64,000 nt of DNA. Origin: Orthonyx spaldingii. Taxonomy: Eukaryota > Chordata > Aves > Passeriformes > Orthonychidae. This document shows, in pieces, positions 23,001 through 35,300 of this stretch. The notes beneath the pieces were generated by a model. It was not told the DNA's origin. It was given only the letters and a program-made list of their open reading frames with translations, and did not search any database. Both the position numbers and the translations under genes were made by a program. Position 1 is the stretch's first letter, and every line of letters starts with the position of its first letter. The stretch lies in NCBI GenBank assembly GCA_013397795.1, contig VZTJ01003574.1, positions 1,864,044-1,928,043 on the forward strand, in the 5' to 3' direction.

Positions 23001-26000
23001 ACTGGGATTTTTTTGGTTCGTAATTAACTGTTTTGACTGACATTCTGTTCAGGTTTTTGGGGAAGGATTTTGCTCTAAGGAAATCAGTCTACACATTTAA
23101 TAGCTTGGCACTGAGAAAACCTTGAAATATTAAAAAGATTTTTTTAATATAGGCTGTAGCATGGCTCGAGGCATCAGAGGTTTTAAAAAAAGTTTAATGT
23201 TTGGTTTTGTGGTCAGAAACTGAGAAGTACTTGGCCCATATAGATGGAGCTCTCCCAAAATCTGTTTACAATTAGGAATACCAGCTCTTTTGCAATCTGA
23301 CCTTCAGTCCTTTGGTTTAGACTTTAATATCATTTTCCTTAGGCTGAAAGGGCCAGTACAGAAATCTCTTTTGCTGTCAAACACATCCTTTGCTGGACTT
23401 GGTTGCCAGCAGCAGTGACAGGAACTCTTGCTCACCCTCTGTCTCTGCACAGGAAAGCGTCTCCTTGTAAAAAATCTGATAAAACCTGGGATTTTTCTAA
23501 CGTGCCAAATCCCACATAGCTGAGGCTATGTTGGATTACAGTAAATACCAGGTCCAGACTGCAAGACCTCTCTGAGGGCTGTGCTGGCAGCCTGACCCCA
23601 GTGCCCATCCTTGCATGGTTTTGTGTAAGGGAAAGGCACCAGGAGTGGGTTACTGTGATTACATTGGAATTTCTGCTCTTTCCTGACAGTTGCCATTTCC
23701 TCTTCCTTAAAAACCTGCAGCTACAGGTCATGCAGGAGTAACACTGAGCACATCACAGTTGGAAAATGCAAATGGGGGGGTGATGCAGCACTCCCACACT
23801 CACACAGACAAAATTCAAGCTGTATAATATACAGCATCCTCTTCTTAAAAATTCCTAAAAGTTTCTACCAGGGAAATTCGTCTCATTTTTAAAATTCTAA
23901 CCAAGTGCTTTTTAAGTGCTAAGTGATTCCAGGACCATGACCCAAAAAACCTCATGCCATTAAGGGAAATTTTTAGACCTAAAATTTTGACAGTGGTTGC
24001 AGAGAGAAATACTGAAAAGTGCTGTTGTGGGGTCAGGTCATTGTTTAATGAAGATATGATTTGTACTCAACTTTCATTAAAGTGCTCTCCAGATCTGACA
24101 GTGACTTAAACCATTGCTCCTAATCACACTTACAATGATTAGAAACCAGTTACATTCACTGCCCAGCCATACCTGAATTGGTTTTTCTTTCACTGTTTTG
24201 AAGAGGATGTGTAGGAGTTGTCAGTGGGATGTGGCAAGTGCCCCTTAGGGAGCAGAGAGTGATCAGAACTGACCTAAAGTAGGTATCTTAACAAAAAGAT
24301 CCATTTACTTATTTCCTTGAGAAAGATTTCTGAATGTTACAGAAAATTTAGAAAATGGAATATAAAGGAGTTAATAAACTGACTCAGTGTTTATCCTAAG
24401 AAAATGCAGCTTTTTAAGGTATGTCAGGGTGGGCAATGGGAGTGGAATCACTTGCTCCTTCTTTAAAATGTTTGGGGTTGTTGATGTTGTTTTCTTTTAT
24501 TGTATTTTGGTTTTGTTTTCTTTTTAAGACAGTTTGTGATGTTGGTGCTTTCACAGTGGTGGATAATTGAACTCAGCAGCCAAGCTGAGCCTGCTCTTCA
24601 GATGCCCACACCCTTTGTCTTGTATAAACAGTGAGGATAGCTTTAAACATTCTGTGAATGGCTGGGCTGGGATTGCTGAAGTGTAGGAAGAAAGATCCTT
24701 TCAAAGTCTTTATTCAGGTACGAGGCTCAAGGAAGGAACATCACTCTCTAACAGAAAACTCATCATCCCAAAGTCTGGGTGCGATGCTTTAATGAATCAG
24801 ACCAACTTTACAAGGCAGAGAACAGTCAGCCCTAGCAATCAAAGCATCAGTGCTTTGTACATTCCCAGATTTCTGCAAAGAATTGAGACGTCAAATCAAA
24901 CAAATACACAATGTTCAGTCTGTTAATGCCGATTTTCTTTTAAGATGCAGTTACCTGCAGGTGGCTTTCAGTGCCTCCTTGCTTGAATCCCAGCAAAAGA
25001 CATGCCTTGAGCTGGATGGGTAGTTTAGCTGGGGAAGGAAAGCACATCTTTTCTGCTAGGGAATGTTAGAGACATCAGGGATGCAGGTGGACTTTACCTC
25101 ACTGGAACTTGGGCAAACAGCTGAGTGCAGATTTCTGATGGGTGCTCAGGGATCCAATGGTGACTGCATGTGGTCCCTGAAGGTTTTTCCTTTATATTTA
25201 TAAAAGGTATAAAAATCAGGTACATATAATATAAATACATACAAGGAATTTGTTTGCAATATGCAGTGTACATAAAAAAGACAGCACATTGTCGTTCTCC
25301 AAAGGGAAATGGTTTCCTTAAACAATGAAGAAATACTTTAGATTATTTTTAAACAAAGGAAAGAAAGTTTTCCAGAGCAATTCCAGCATGCCAAACCCAC
25401 AGCAAGTGTACAGTTAGTGCTGAGGAAGGTGTGTGTTGAAAAGACTGAGTGACTGAGTGTCAGCATCAAAGGGAAACAGTGGCTGACAGTGAGTGAGTGG
25501 GAGATTGGGCTGTCACATCAAGAGGGAAATCAATGCATGGAAACAAAAATGAAGTAACATTTTATCAGCTAGTTGGATAACTTATAATGATGTTCAGCTT
25601 TTGGACACAATGCCTTAGGCAGACTGCTGATGTGTGAGGAGCCCCAGCAAAGATCTGCCAACTCACAAGTATTTTTAGGTGTTCACACAGATTTCAGTGG
25701 GTGCAGGGAGAAAGATGAGGTGGAAAAAAGAGATTACAGTAAAAAGTGCTGGTGCTCTGACACCCTGATCTCTGGGAAATTATGCCCCTCAGAGAGCAAC
25801 AGGACCCAGGACATACCGATGGTTCCTTGACAGGAAAACCACAATTGCATCTGTGCTCAGTCGCTGCTCTTGTATAAGATGATTGCTGGCAAAAAAACGA
25901 GTGCCTTGAAACAAAATCTGAATTCTAGAGATTTTCTTCCTCTTGTTAGTTTGCTTCCCAAGGACCCAATTATCTGGCTCACGAAAACAGCTGCTTATAC

Positions 26001-26525
26001 ATTCCCCACTATCAGTTGGTGTTTTTGCAGGTGCTAAGCCCCCTTCTCCTGCCGTGATTTTCACCTGCTGGAAAGGCGAGTGCTTTGTGACCCCTCCAAA
26101 GGAGAGCTCTGCCAGCCTGGTGCTCTTATTTTCTTTATTTAACAGCTACATGTGTACCTGCAGGAAAGTCAGCTCATGACTTATTAGCAGAACACAGGAG
26201 TGGTTCCTCTCTGTGCCCCAAAGTTGCTCCAGTCTGGTCATTCCTTTTAATTGTGCAGGAGGACCGAGGCAGGGGCAAGAGGCTGCTGGAAGGGCAGGGG
26301 CAGCCAGGGCTGCACCTTCCCTCACAGCATTTCAATTGTATAAAACAATTTCATGCCTTAGGTTGGGCTCTAAAATAGATGTGGGTCTGCTTTGAAACAG
26401 ATCTGGATTTAGGTTTGAATTAATTGCCCAAATTTCTGAAGAATTCGCAAAATTGTGGTTGGTCGTTTCTCTTATTCTTCCAGGCTTTGCAGGGAGGTGA
26501 AAGCCCTGCAGCTCAAGGTGCTGCT
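20074..26525. other. Unique noncoding stretch
   Basis: No gene, RNA or named repeat was recognised across this long stretch. A run of 11 A lies at 21860-21870. AT-rich simple patches occur near 25190-25260. Minus-strand frames at 22041-22514 (157 codons) and 22546-22956 (136 codons) have no recognisable domain. Confidence 0.5.
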
Positions 26526-26572
26526 TTTGCTGCTTGGGCACCTCCCTGTTTGCTGCTTGGGCACCTCCCTGT
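26526..26572 (+). repeat. 23-bp tandem duplication (two copies)
   Basis: The unit containing 'ttgctgcttgggcacctccc' occurs twice in tandem with period 23 and no differences. It lies in GC-rich sequence without a recognised gene. Confidence 0.92.
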
Positions 26573-28120
26573 GCCTTCAGGCTGGGCAGGAGCTGGCAGC
26601 CCCAGTTTCCTCCATCCATCCAAGGAACACGAGTTCACTGTCAGGAAGGTTCAGTGCAAAATCTGTAAACCTTTAAAACAAGCTGCTCCTATTAAAACTC
26701 CTCATTTAAAATATATTTGTGCTCTGTGTGAGTCCTAAACTTGAAAATAAAGCACCTTGTGTGCTTGCTTGCCCTCATCCTCACATTTGTGGAGTTCTTT
26801 GTATGTTTTTAGTATTTTTTTCTTGCATGTCTTTTCCCAAATTTTAAAAACTGTCATTGTGTCCAAAAGCTTTATCTCTAAAGTGTGTTCAGGTTTTGTA
26901 GGCTAACAGGTTACTTCAGTCAATGATGCCCATACGACTGTGATGTTAATTAAAGAAAATATTTTGAAGTTATGATTAAATTATTCAAGCAATAATGTTA
27001 CCCACCTGAGATCTTTGTGCTTGAAAGGTATCACTACAGACAGAAAGAAAAGTGTAAAGCAGCTGCTTAGGCTGATGCTTTCATACTGTTGTCCTTGGAT
27101 GTTAGAAGTAAATGCATGTGAGCAGTGAGCTGTATAAAATTGAGCTACATTTTATCATTTGAGTCTATATTTCCCTTCCAATTAGTTTTATCTGTGTGCT
27201 TATTTTGACTGACCTCTTCTTATTTGCATTAAAAGCTCATGAGTAATTTCCATTTCTGAGGACCTTTGCTCATGTGCCTCTTGCTGTGATCTTGCCAGGG
27301 TGAATGCACCAAGCAGGCTCCAGGCAGGAGCAGTGCCTTGGCCAGGAGCTTCCAAATGAAACAGAGGAGCTGCTGATGAAATAATGAAGTTGCTCAGCAG
27401 ATAATACTCATTTACTTCAGTGCTGACTGAAGTGGAAGTTGCATTTGGTATTAAAGATCATCATCCTGATGACAGATGAAATAAGGGAGGGATAAGAAAT
27501 GTTGTTTCTTCTAATTTTTCCCTTTGAAGTATCTGCACGCATAAAAATGATCATTTTGGAAAAATGCATGTTTGAAAGCCAGAATGTACTAATGTGGTGC
27601 TTTTCAAACCAAATGACTTGGTGTGCTTTTACAAAACATTGATGAAGTGTCTCTGACATGAGAGAGAATGCAACAGTTTTTAAAGAGTCTGTTTCCATTT
27701 TACCCTACAGAAATATTCTGGATCGATTCCCTGCTGTTGGCTCCGTGTGAAGTGGCAGTTCCGGCTGAGAGAACCTTTATTCCCGTGGTGCTGGAGCCTT
27801 TGGTCAGTGCAGGGGGGCAATGATTGCCCAAATGAGCTCCTTCAGCTCCTGGGTGTCCTCCTGCACGTGCCCTCAGCTCACAGACATGGCCAGGCCAGTC
27901 TGGCCTGTGAGACCCCCCTGCTTCCTCTGGTGTCCGGCAGCAGCTCCCTGCAGCTTCTCGTTTGTGTTATATCCAGACCCATGAAACAACAGACTTTTGT
28001 GTCACATTTAGAAAGTTTGAGTCTTTCCACAAAAACACTTCAAGACCCTGTGAAGTAAAATTGCTGTGCATATGTTCTGAACAAAAAAGAAAGGGATGTG
28101 CTGGACAAAAAAAAGGGGGG
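26573..28120. other. Unique noncoding stretch
   Basis: No gene or named repeat was recognised. A 7-bp-arm inverted repeat ('cttcagt' and 'actgaag' around 'gctg') lies near 27416-27433. A purine run of eight A and six G at 28107-28120 ends this stretch just before the LTR remnant. Confidence 0.5.
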
Positions 28121-28343
28121 AGTTGGCCAGTGGGGTGGCTGGACATCAGCCAGGGGGTGGTGAGCAATTGCACTGGGCACCACTTGTTTGGTGTATTCTG
28201 TTATCATTATTATTGCTTTTCCTTCCATTTCTGACCTGTTAAACTAGAAAACTATTTCACCTTTTCCCCAGTTCTCTCCCCATCCTGTGGTGGGAAGCAA
28301 AGGGCCCTGTGGTGTTCGGCTGCTGCCAGGTTAAACCACAACA
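28121..28343 (+). mobile_element. Retroviral LTR remnant (avian ERV type), plus orientation
   Basis: The right end, 'ggttaaaccacaaca', together with 'ggtggtgagcaattgcac', 'caccacttgttt', a 'ttatcattattattgctttt' patch and 'gttctctccccatcc', matches the 3' part of a common avian endogenous-retrovirus LTR family as I remember it. Full members of that family begin with the inverse, 'tgttgtggttt'. That left end is missing here, so the copy is a 5'-truncated or solo LTR fragment. The A8G6 purine run just upstream resembles a polypurine tract, but no internal retroviral gene was recognised to its left. No target-site duplication could be confirmed. The subfamily is not assigned. Confidence 0.7.
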
Positions 28344-28863
28344 CTAATTAGTGCTGGTGGTGAAAAGGCTCCTTCTTAACAACCCTAAAAGTGGTGTGGG
28401 ACAAAATGCAGAACAGAAAGTTTCTTTTGGAGAAAAGATCAAAAAGTGAATTTTTCTTATGAAGCTCATTATTTTTTCTTCTGTTTTTTCATTTTTATAT
28501 GATTTCACAGCCTGCTAATACCAGCAAAGTGGGCTGTTACACGTCAGATCACGCCAGCATTTCCAATCATCTCCCATGGTGTAATCCCAATAGTATATTT
28601 CATTTTTATTTACTTTAAACATTGTAGGCAGATGAACATTACTTTTTATTTTCAGCTCAGAAGAACTGTTGCACATTACCAAGAAATATTTTTACTCTGT
28701 GATTAATGCTGTTATTAGAAAGCAATGCTGTTCCTGCTGTGTCATCCAGTCAGGTCAAACAAGAAACATAAACAATTAAATAAAAAACTGTTTCAAATTA
28801 CTTCAATATTAATCTGGGGGGATTTTTTAAACTGTTTTTATTTCAATGTCTTCTCCTTTACAG
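28344..28863. other. Unique AT-rich stretch before a candidate exon
   Basis: AT-rich sequence with no recognised repeat or gene. Its right end is a pyrimidine-rich tract ('ctgtttttatttcaatgtct' then 'tctcctttacag') that makes a good splice acceptor for the candidate exon at 28864. Confidence 0.5.
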
Positions 28864-28998
28864 GGAATTTTGAAAATGAGCTGTGTTTTAATTCCAGCTG
28901 TCAAGACACACTTTGGACTGAAGTCACACCTGGAAAAACACGTCAGGAAAAGCCGAAACCTCAGGCTCATAAAACTTTTTGCTGCAGCTTCTAATCAG
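28864..28998 (+). other. Candidate 135-nt exon, phase 0 at both ends (unrecognised)
   Basis: A strong acceptor ('cttctcctttacag') precedes position 28864 and a good donor ('aatcag|gtgaga') follows position 28998. The length is 45 codons exactly, and only one of three frames is open throughout. That frame starts and ends in phase 0. It contains 'FGLKSHLEKH', which resembles the second half of a C2H2 zinc finger (H-x3-H spacing). The two zinc-binding cysteines expected upstream are not in the right positions; only one cysteine is nearby. The peptide is basic (HVRKSRNLR). I do not recognise the protein. It could be one exon of a gene extending outside the window, a decayed exon, or chance. Confidence 0.25.
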
Positions 28999-30369
28999 GT
29001 GAGACTCCAACTAAAATTGATAGAAATCTTGCCTGTGGAGCTTTGGCCTTGAGAGTGAGCTGAGAACTGAAAGAAATAAAATAAAAAATCAGGGACTCAA
29101 TGCCAGAAAAAACCCAAGAAAATATTAACGATGGAGTACAACTGATGTCTCGAAAGAGGTAATACAATATTGAATGAAAGAAAAACTTAAATAGCATAAT
29201 TTTACGTAAGTAGATGTTGAAATTCTGATGTTTTAGGGCATTAAGAAAGTAACACTATGGCAATTAAGTGCCCAATCCACAAGGATATGTCTTTCAAGGA
29301 GACTTTCCAGAATCAATTGTTGAGTTTCCCCATTCTGGTGTCTGTTTAGAAAGAACTGCATGATCAGGTGGAAGTGTTTTGGGAACTGATGCTAGCCAAG
29401 CTGTATTGCAGCATAAATTACAATCAGTGGTAATTATATGCTTAGGATATTTATCTAATATTACATCCTGCAACCCGATATTCTGCTCTGTGCAAAAATA
29501 CCCACTGTTCATTGATCAAGGAGTTCTTTGTGTCTTTTGAATCTTCTAAAGGGAGTAGTCTCTGGAATGTTTTGAAATTTACCCATCATGTAAAGATGAG
29601 CTGCATGTCCAACCACTTGTTTCAACTACAGCTATCAAAAAAGAGTTAAAAACCTCTTGCCTGCTCTGGGACAGAAATGCTTTTCTAGAGTAGTTAATTC
29701 AATCAAGTGTCAACAGAAAAATGACCTCATGAATCAAAAGAACCTGTGGAGACATCAGTGTGGAAATTGCAAGAAGATTTATCACTGATAAAAGTCTTCT
29801 GAGTGTGCATTTCAGTGTTCCCTCTGGGAGTTTGGGAGCAGTTTAGGACGTGTGGAGTTAAACCCTCTACTTTTCCCTTGCCCCCAAGACTCACAAAAAG
29901 GTTCACTCTCTAAGGTAGGGCTGCCCCAAAACGCCACAAGGTGACTTGGGATGAAAGGAGTCCAGTGAACTCCACTTTCAAAGCCACTGGAGGAAACTGG
30001 TCAATGCAGGCTGTGTCTCAAATGATTGTTTAAGTCTGGATTAAGAAAATCATAAGTAAAGGTAAGTTTTTTTAAAAAAGGAGGATAAAGCAAAAGGCAA
30101 AATATGCATCTGCAAAAGCTATTCCACTTGTGTGTATAAATCAGGAAACTGTGTGCTCAAGTGGAGAATTAGACTCAGTTGCCTGCTGTTATGCATTTAA
30201 ATTAAGCAGGAGTCTAATAGCTTTTTTTAAATCTGGACCTAAGTGTGTTTTGTTGGGTTTTTTTCCCATTCGGGGAAGAGATCACCTAATCAAAATAGTG
30301 CTTTGGAAGGAAGAACAATTCAATACTGAACACGAGTGAAGAGCTCTAACTACTGAACAAACTGCACTG
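28999..30369. other. Unique noncoding stretch
   Basis: No gene or repeat was recognised. A consensus donor ('aaag|gtaagtt') lies at 30061-30062, but no upstream acceptor gives an open exon. CpG content is low until it rises at about 30370. Confidence 0.5.
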
Positions 30370-31080
30370 CTCGGGGAAGATTTGTTGCTGTTGGTAAAAG
30401 CCTGAAGAGGCTCTTTGCAGCCAAGTTTCTGGCGAGGAACGATTCCACAGTGCTGATGGAACGCGTGGTGTTTCTGTCCTTGGGGAAGGTGCTGATGGAA
30501 GGGCTGTTTTAAGTTTTCTTGCTCTCTCTGCCTTCCCTTCTGCTGCTGCAGAGCTGTGCCGAGGTTTTGTTCCAGGTAAGCCCTGGCTGTCAGCTCAGCA
30601 GTGCTCAGGCACAGGATTTCTTCCACACGAGGTTGCGTGCGGGTTTCTGTAGAACTGTGCGCCTTTGATCTTTTGAACCGCGTTCTGAAACACGCGGCAG
30701 AAATTTCCTAGAAAGTTTTGACCTAATTTCTTGTCCTATGAAAAGAAAGGCTGGCGTTCCAATCAGCTGCTTCGAGGCAGGGCAAGGAAAGAAACCTTTC
30801 CCCCATCGCTGGGGCAGGGAGGTCCAAGGACAGCCCTGCGGCTCCGGGGGCTCGGCTCTCTCATCTCCCCGGCTTTCCAGCAGGGTTTCTCTGCCTGCAA
30901 CAGCTCATTTTGCCTCTTTGTCCAAACATCTTTCTCTAAACATGGCATTTCTGTGTGAGCCGGACACGACAGCGCATGGGCAGAGTATTTTTGGCACAAA
31001 GCACCTGAGCCTTTCGCCTGCTATTGTTGTGCTCTACAAATACCTGGAAATCAGCGGGAAATACTGCACTTGTCCTGCAG
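30370..31080. promoter_or_regulatory. CpG-rich patch, candidate promoter
   Basis: By eye about 27 CpG dinucleotides fall in some 710 bp, several times the density of the surroundings. Clusters include 'aacgcgtgg', 'cacgaggttgcgtgcggg', 'gaaccgcgttctgaaacacg' and 'ggctccgggggctcgg'. GC content is near 50%, so the observed-to-expected ratio is about 0.5 to 0.6, at the edge of usual island criteria. On the plus strand it contains a near-consensus donor, 'ttccag|gtaagc', at 30575. A first exon starting in the patch could end there. A minus-strand open frame (30282-30626) also covers its left part. No TATA box or clear initiator was identified, and direction is undetermined. Confidence 0.4.
30552..30575 (+). 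other. Candidate exon end (or 24-nt microexon) inside the CpG-rich patch
   Basis: A very good pyrimidine tract and acceptor ('ccttcccttctgctgctgcag') is followed by 24 nt and a near-perfect donor 'cag|gtaagc'. It can be read as a 24-nt phase-0 microexon, or the donor alone can close a longer first exon starting within the CpG patch. A short upstream frame begins with an ATG at 30456 and stops after 18 codons. The 12-bp string 'gtgctgatggaa' is repeated at 30450 and 30489. No protein is recognised. Confidence 0.2.
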
Positions 31081-32255
31081 AGATCAGTTGCTAGTGGGGA
31101 CTTTAAAAGTGAGTTCAGTCTAACTGCTGCCTTTTTGAGTTTACAGAATAGCTAATTTCACTTGACTATTGGGAGGTGAGATTAGGGTTTTTAGGTCTGC
31201 AATTAGGAGAGCTGAAGGTGCCTGCACTGTCCCTGGGATGGATGTGGCTAAAAAGCCAGTCCAAAATTCCAGCTGTATTGCCTTTGCCTGCCCCTGGTCC
31301 TAGCTTTTACTGTCTGTGCCTGCTGCAGCTGGAGATGCCCTGGCATCTGGAGAGGCAGAGGGTAAAGGGGAGGCAGAGGTGCTGAGCCCCTGCTGTCTGC
31401 ATGTTTCTGTGTGCCCTTGGGAGAGAAGCAGGAATCTAAAAGGAAGAGCTGGCCTGGACACTTTGGGTGGTGACTGAAGTGCTGGGCCATGTGGGACACA
31501 AAGGGGATGCAGCAGACATGGGGTGGGAGGCAGTCCTGGGAGTCAGAACCACTCTCCTGGAGGCCATTGGTGTTTCAGAAAGGGATGCAATGGGTCCAGG
31601 TATTCCTGGCTGGATACTCTGAGCAAATCAGCTCCTGAACAATCTTCTGTGACTTTCCCTGCACTTTATGTCCTGGACTAAACTAATCTACAGCACAACT
31701 GTATTGTCTGCAGCACAGAGCACCAGCTGGTAAAACCATTATTTCAACTTTCCTTCATTATTTTCCCTCTTTATTCCTGCTGTCTTTCCCAATGCAGAGC
31801 TGGGAATCTCTGGCCAGGTAAACAGAGCCCTCTACACCTCTCTGCTGTGGAGTGATCTCTTGGAGCCTGGATGTGTGATGCTGATCAGCACCTTCAGCCT
31901 TCCTCAGCCCCCTGTGTGGCTACACCTATTTACACCCTGTTAGCAGCTTTATATCCTTTATATGAGGAGTTCAAGGCCTGCTAATCTTGCATCATTTTAG
32001 TCCTGTCTAAATTCTGATCTTTACAGCTGCTGCTCCAGAAATGAAAAGATTAATCAAATGCCAGAAGATTACTAGACCTTCAAACCAGTCAGAATCTGAC
32101 TGGGAAAACATGTTAATCACTTCTCACTTAACCTGAGCACATACTGCACCCTGTATTTCTCCTCCTGCTCTTGTCACTGATGTTCTGTATAATGAGCAGC
32201 TCTGGTTGACAGATGCAGAAGAAATTATGGTGCTTTTTGCCTTCTTTTTTAACAG
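31081..32255. other. Unique noncoding stretch
   Basis: No gene or repeat was recognised. At 31799-31818 there is an excellent acceptor ('gctgtctttcccaatgcag') followed by only 20 nt and a donor 'ccag|gtaaac'. It could be a microexon but is more likely chance. Confidence 0.5.
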
Positions 32256-32342
32256 ATATGTCTGTATTGGTGCTCCAGAGACTCTTCAGACATCCTGCTC
32301 AAGCCTGTATACAGAAAAGGCAAGAGCTCCACACCAGAATTC
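32256..32342 (+). other. Candidate 87-nt exon, phase 0 at both ends (unrecognised)
   Basis: A strong acceptor ('tgccttcttttttaacag') precedes 32256 and a possible donor 'ttc|gtatgt' follows 32342, giving 29 codons in phase 0. The frame stays open for another 25 codons and stops at a TAA, so it could instead be a terminal exon. The predicted peptide has a 'CLYWCS' start and 'LLKPVYRKGK' inside. It does not match a family I can name. It is compatible in strand and direction with a transcript starting in the CpG-rich patch 1.7 kb upstream, but that link is inference. Confidence 0.2.
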
Positions 32343-35300
32343 GTATGTAGAAATGTGATGGCAGAGAGTTATAGAATTGTTTGTAATGTTTACAAAGTAC
32401 TGCAGAACAGTAGTAAATAAGTCAAAGAATAAGGATAAGGTACTCAACAACTCATTTCCCATGTTTTAGTAATTTGAATCTAAAGCTGTTTCAGCAGTAA
32501 GCAAAATTTGTTTCAAGTATTTTAGTATAAATGCATTTAACATAAAAAAACCCCAAAACCTCAACCTTTATTGCCATTTTGAGCATGTGAATAAAAAAAA
32601 AGCAGCACTTCTCAAACACTTGAGTTTTTCATCAGCACCCAGTGAATTCATCCTGCTTGTACAGCTGCAGTTGACAGAATTTCTGCAAAAGCTACCCTGG
32701 TATGGAGCTGAGCTTAGAGAGAATCCTGATATGCCACAGAGCAACAGAGCCACACCAGGGAAGGAAATAAAAGAAACAGAAGTTTGGGGGGTTTCTTGTT
32801 CTTCAGGAACTTGTACATGTCCCACACTACCACAGACCAGTCCACGCACAGGACCTGGCACTGATATCTGACTGTGTCCCACAGCACACACAGGGTACAG
32901 ACAGATCCTCTCTTCTGAATTGTGTCTAAAGGTACAATTGGCAGGAGGTAAAAGAAGAAAATACAGCAGTTTATTTTGCTGTTGTTTCCATCATGTTAAC
33001 TGCTGATACAATCTGTGTTGGGTTTTATATTCTTTGTCTGATTTTAAGTTTACAGAATGACTCCACTCCCCAGCACACCTTGCTGATTAGGTCTAGAAAG
33101 AGAGACGTTCCCTTCACACAGCTCAGGTGAGTTTAATGGGCTTCATTGTCTTCTTAACTTCTGGAGTGATTTTATAATGGGAGTTGTTCCCTCTTGTGGT
33201 CCTCTGAGACTATTGATATTTAGCTGTTGGGGACCAGAGGAGTGTCTACAACTCTGTGGCTGCAGCTCCTGTAAAACCTGCAGGTTTATACTGTGAGGTG
33301 GCTGGGCTTGGGAAAATACTCATTCTGTGATGGGACTGTGTCTGACACCTCTGGGTACAATGGTACTGCCCCAAACTCTCAAAAATAATTGGGCTGATCA
33401 TTTTTATAAATGCATAATAGGGATTTCTGTGATTATGTTACCCAAGTAACTGCAAGGGGAGGCATTAGAAGATAGGAGACAGAAAAGTGACAAACAAAAA
33501 ACTATTTTATTATAATAAAAATGGTTTTTTGTGCTGCTTCTGTCTGCTGCAAGAAGGGCAGAACTGAGCATGCATAAATCACGGCCTTCCAAGTACAAAG
33601 GAAGAGTGTGAAGAAAACCTAAGATCATCCAGACTTTTTCCAGATGGAAAAGGGTCTGTAGGATGGGAAAAATATCCATTGACTTACAAGAAACAATAAA
33701 ATGTCCCAAAGAAAATATAGGAGCCAATTGATTTTATGTGCCACCATTTTCAATCTATAAATACCCCCGTGGCAAACTCAAAAGATCTCAGTTTATTTGT
33801 GACTGGGAAATGGAGACCAAAAGCAGCCTCATATATAAATACAATGGATTTCACAGCCCCAGGATTTATTGTGTCTCCTTTGGCAGTGGGGGTTACACAC
33901 TGAAACAAAGCTGAGCCATAATGGGAAAACTGTCCTACTTGGGATTTATGAATTTATAAAGGATACAGCCAGTTTTGTTGTGTGATTCAGCAGTAAATCA
34001 CTGCCTGTGGGTGCCAGAGCTTGCCTCAGGTGGGAAGGAGCTCATGGAAGGACAGAGCACAATTCCCAACGCAGCCACTGGGCACCAAATGGGAATGAAG
34101 GGAAGAACAGTGAGCAGAGAACCTGCCCCAAACCCCAAGTGCTCACTGAAGCACAGCAGTAGCCAGCACTCGAAAGATAAAGCTTCAAAGCCAATATTTG
34201 GAGGATTTTTTAAATTAGGAAATATATTCTGTATTTAACTTGTTTGCCTCACCCTTTCCTCACCTTTTGCTCGCTGTCTGCCTGTGAGTAGATTGGGACA
34301 GGTCACACTTACATGCAGGTTTTATTTACCTGCAAATTTAAGTCTCCATTGCTTTATCTCTGTGTTCTATGACATACAGTGTTTGATGATGTGCTGCAGC
34401 ACCTATGAAAGGTTTTTTCTTTTTATAATTGCAGCTGGTATATTCAATTTTATAAGGGGGATGGAATGTGTGGTGATGGAAATAAAGGTTTGCATCCCCG
34501 GTGTGACTGTGGCAGGAGGGTTCTGCTCCCATCCTTGCAGAGGACGTGCATGTTGAGAGACAAGTTTGTGAGCAGCAGGCACAGCGCTGTGTGCCGAGGC
34601 TCAGATGGGATCAGACTTCAAGTGGGGCATAATCAGGCATTTCAGACCCCTGCTCATGCTCCTGGAGGATTGGCCTGATTTTCAAAAGTACCAGGCAATC
34701 AACACCCCCTTCCTGATTTCCTTGGGAACTAGTCAGCTCTCAATGCATCAGAAAAATCGGGCTGGTTACCTAGAAACCTGCATATGGTTTTCAAATCTTT
34801 ACTCTGAGGGTGTTTTATTTTGGTTTGGTTTTTTTTTTTGTATTTTGTTTCTGGAACAAGCCTTTGTTTTCCTGAGCTGCATATGCTCTTCGTATGCTTT
34901 TCTTACTCTGCAAATAGTGGCTTTTTTGGCAGAATTGGCCCTGAAAGTCCTATTGATTAATACATTTTATCTTTTCTGGATCTGCCTGCAAGAAGAGCAG
35001 TTAAGGAGTTTGGTTTTGGTAATCAAAAGATGGTTTGCCCTCTCTTCTGTTTCTCCCAAGTTTTCCAATTATTTTTGCTGTATTGGGAGTCTTGGTTTTG
35101 GTCTCAGCTGACAGAGACCTTCTGCCACTGGCATGATTTATAATGACTGATGTGCACAGGTGACAATTCCTTCTCCCCTTTTGGTACAGTAGGTCCTCTG
35201 CATGTTGTGATTCAGCCAAATATCTGCTCTCCCCTCTCATCCCAGGCAAAATGACCTGCAGTAATAAAGAGGAGAGGTCAGAAACAATGATCTGTGAGCA

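Noticed and set aside
30282..30626. Minus-strand frame of 114 codons beginning in the CpG-rich patch
   Set aside because: The start assigned is a GTG, not an ATG, there is no donor that fits it, and the peptide is not recognised. It is kept only as an alternative direction for the CpG patch.
31799..31818. 20-nt segment with excellent acceptor
   Set aside because: Very short and not a multiple of three. It may be a decoy acceptor with an unrelated GTAA nearby.
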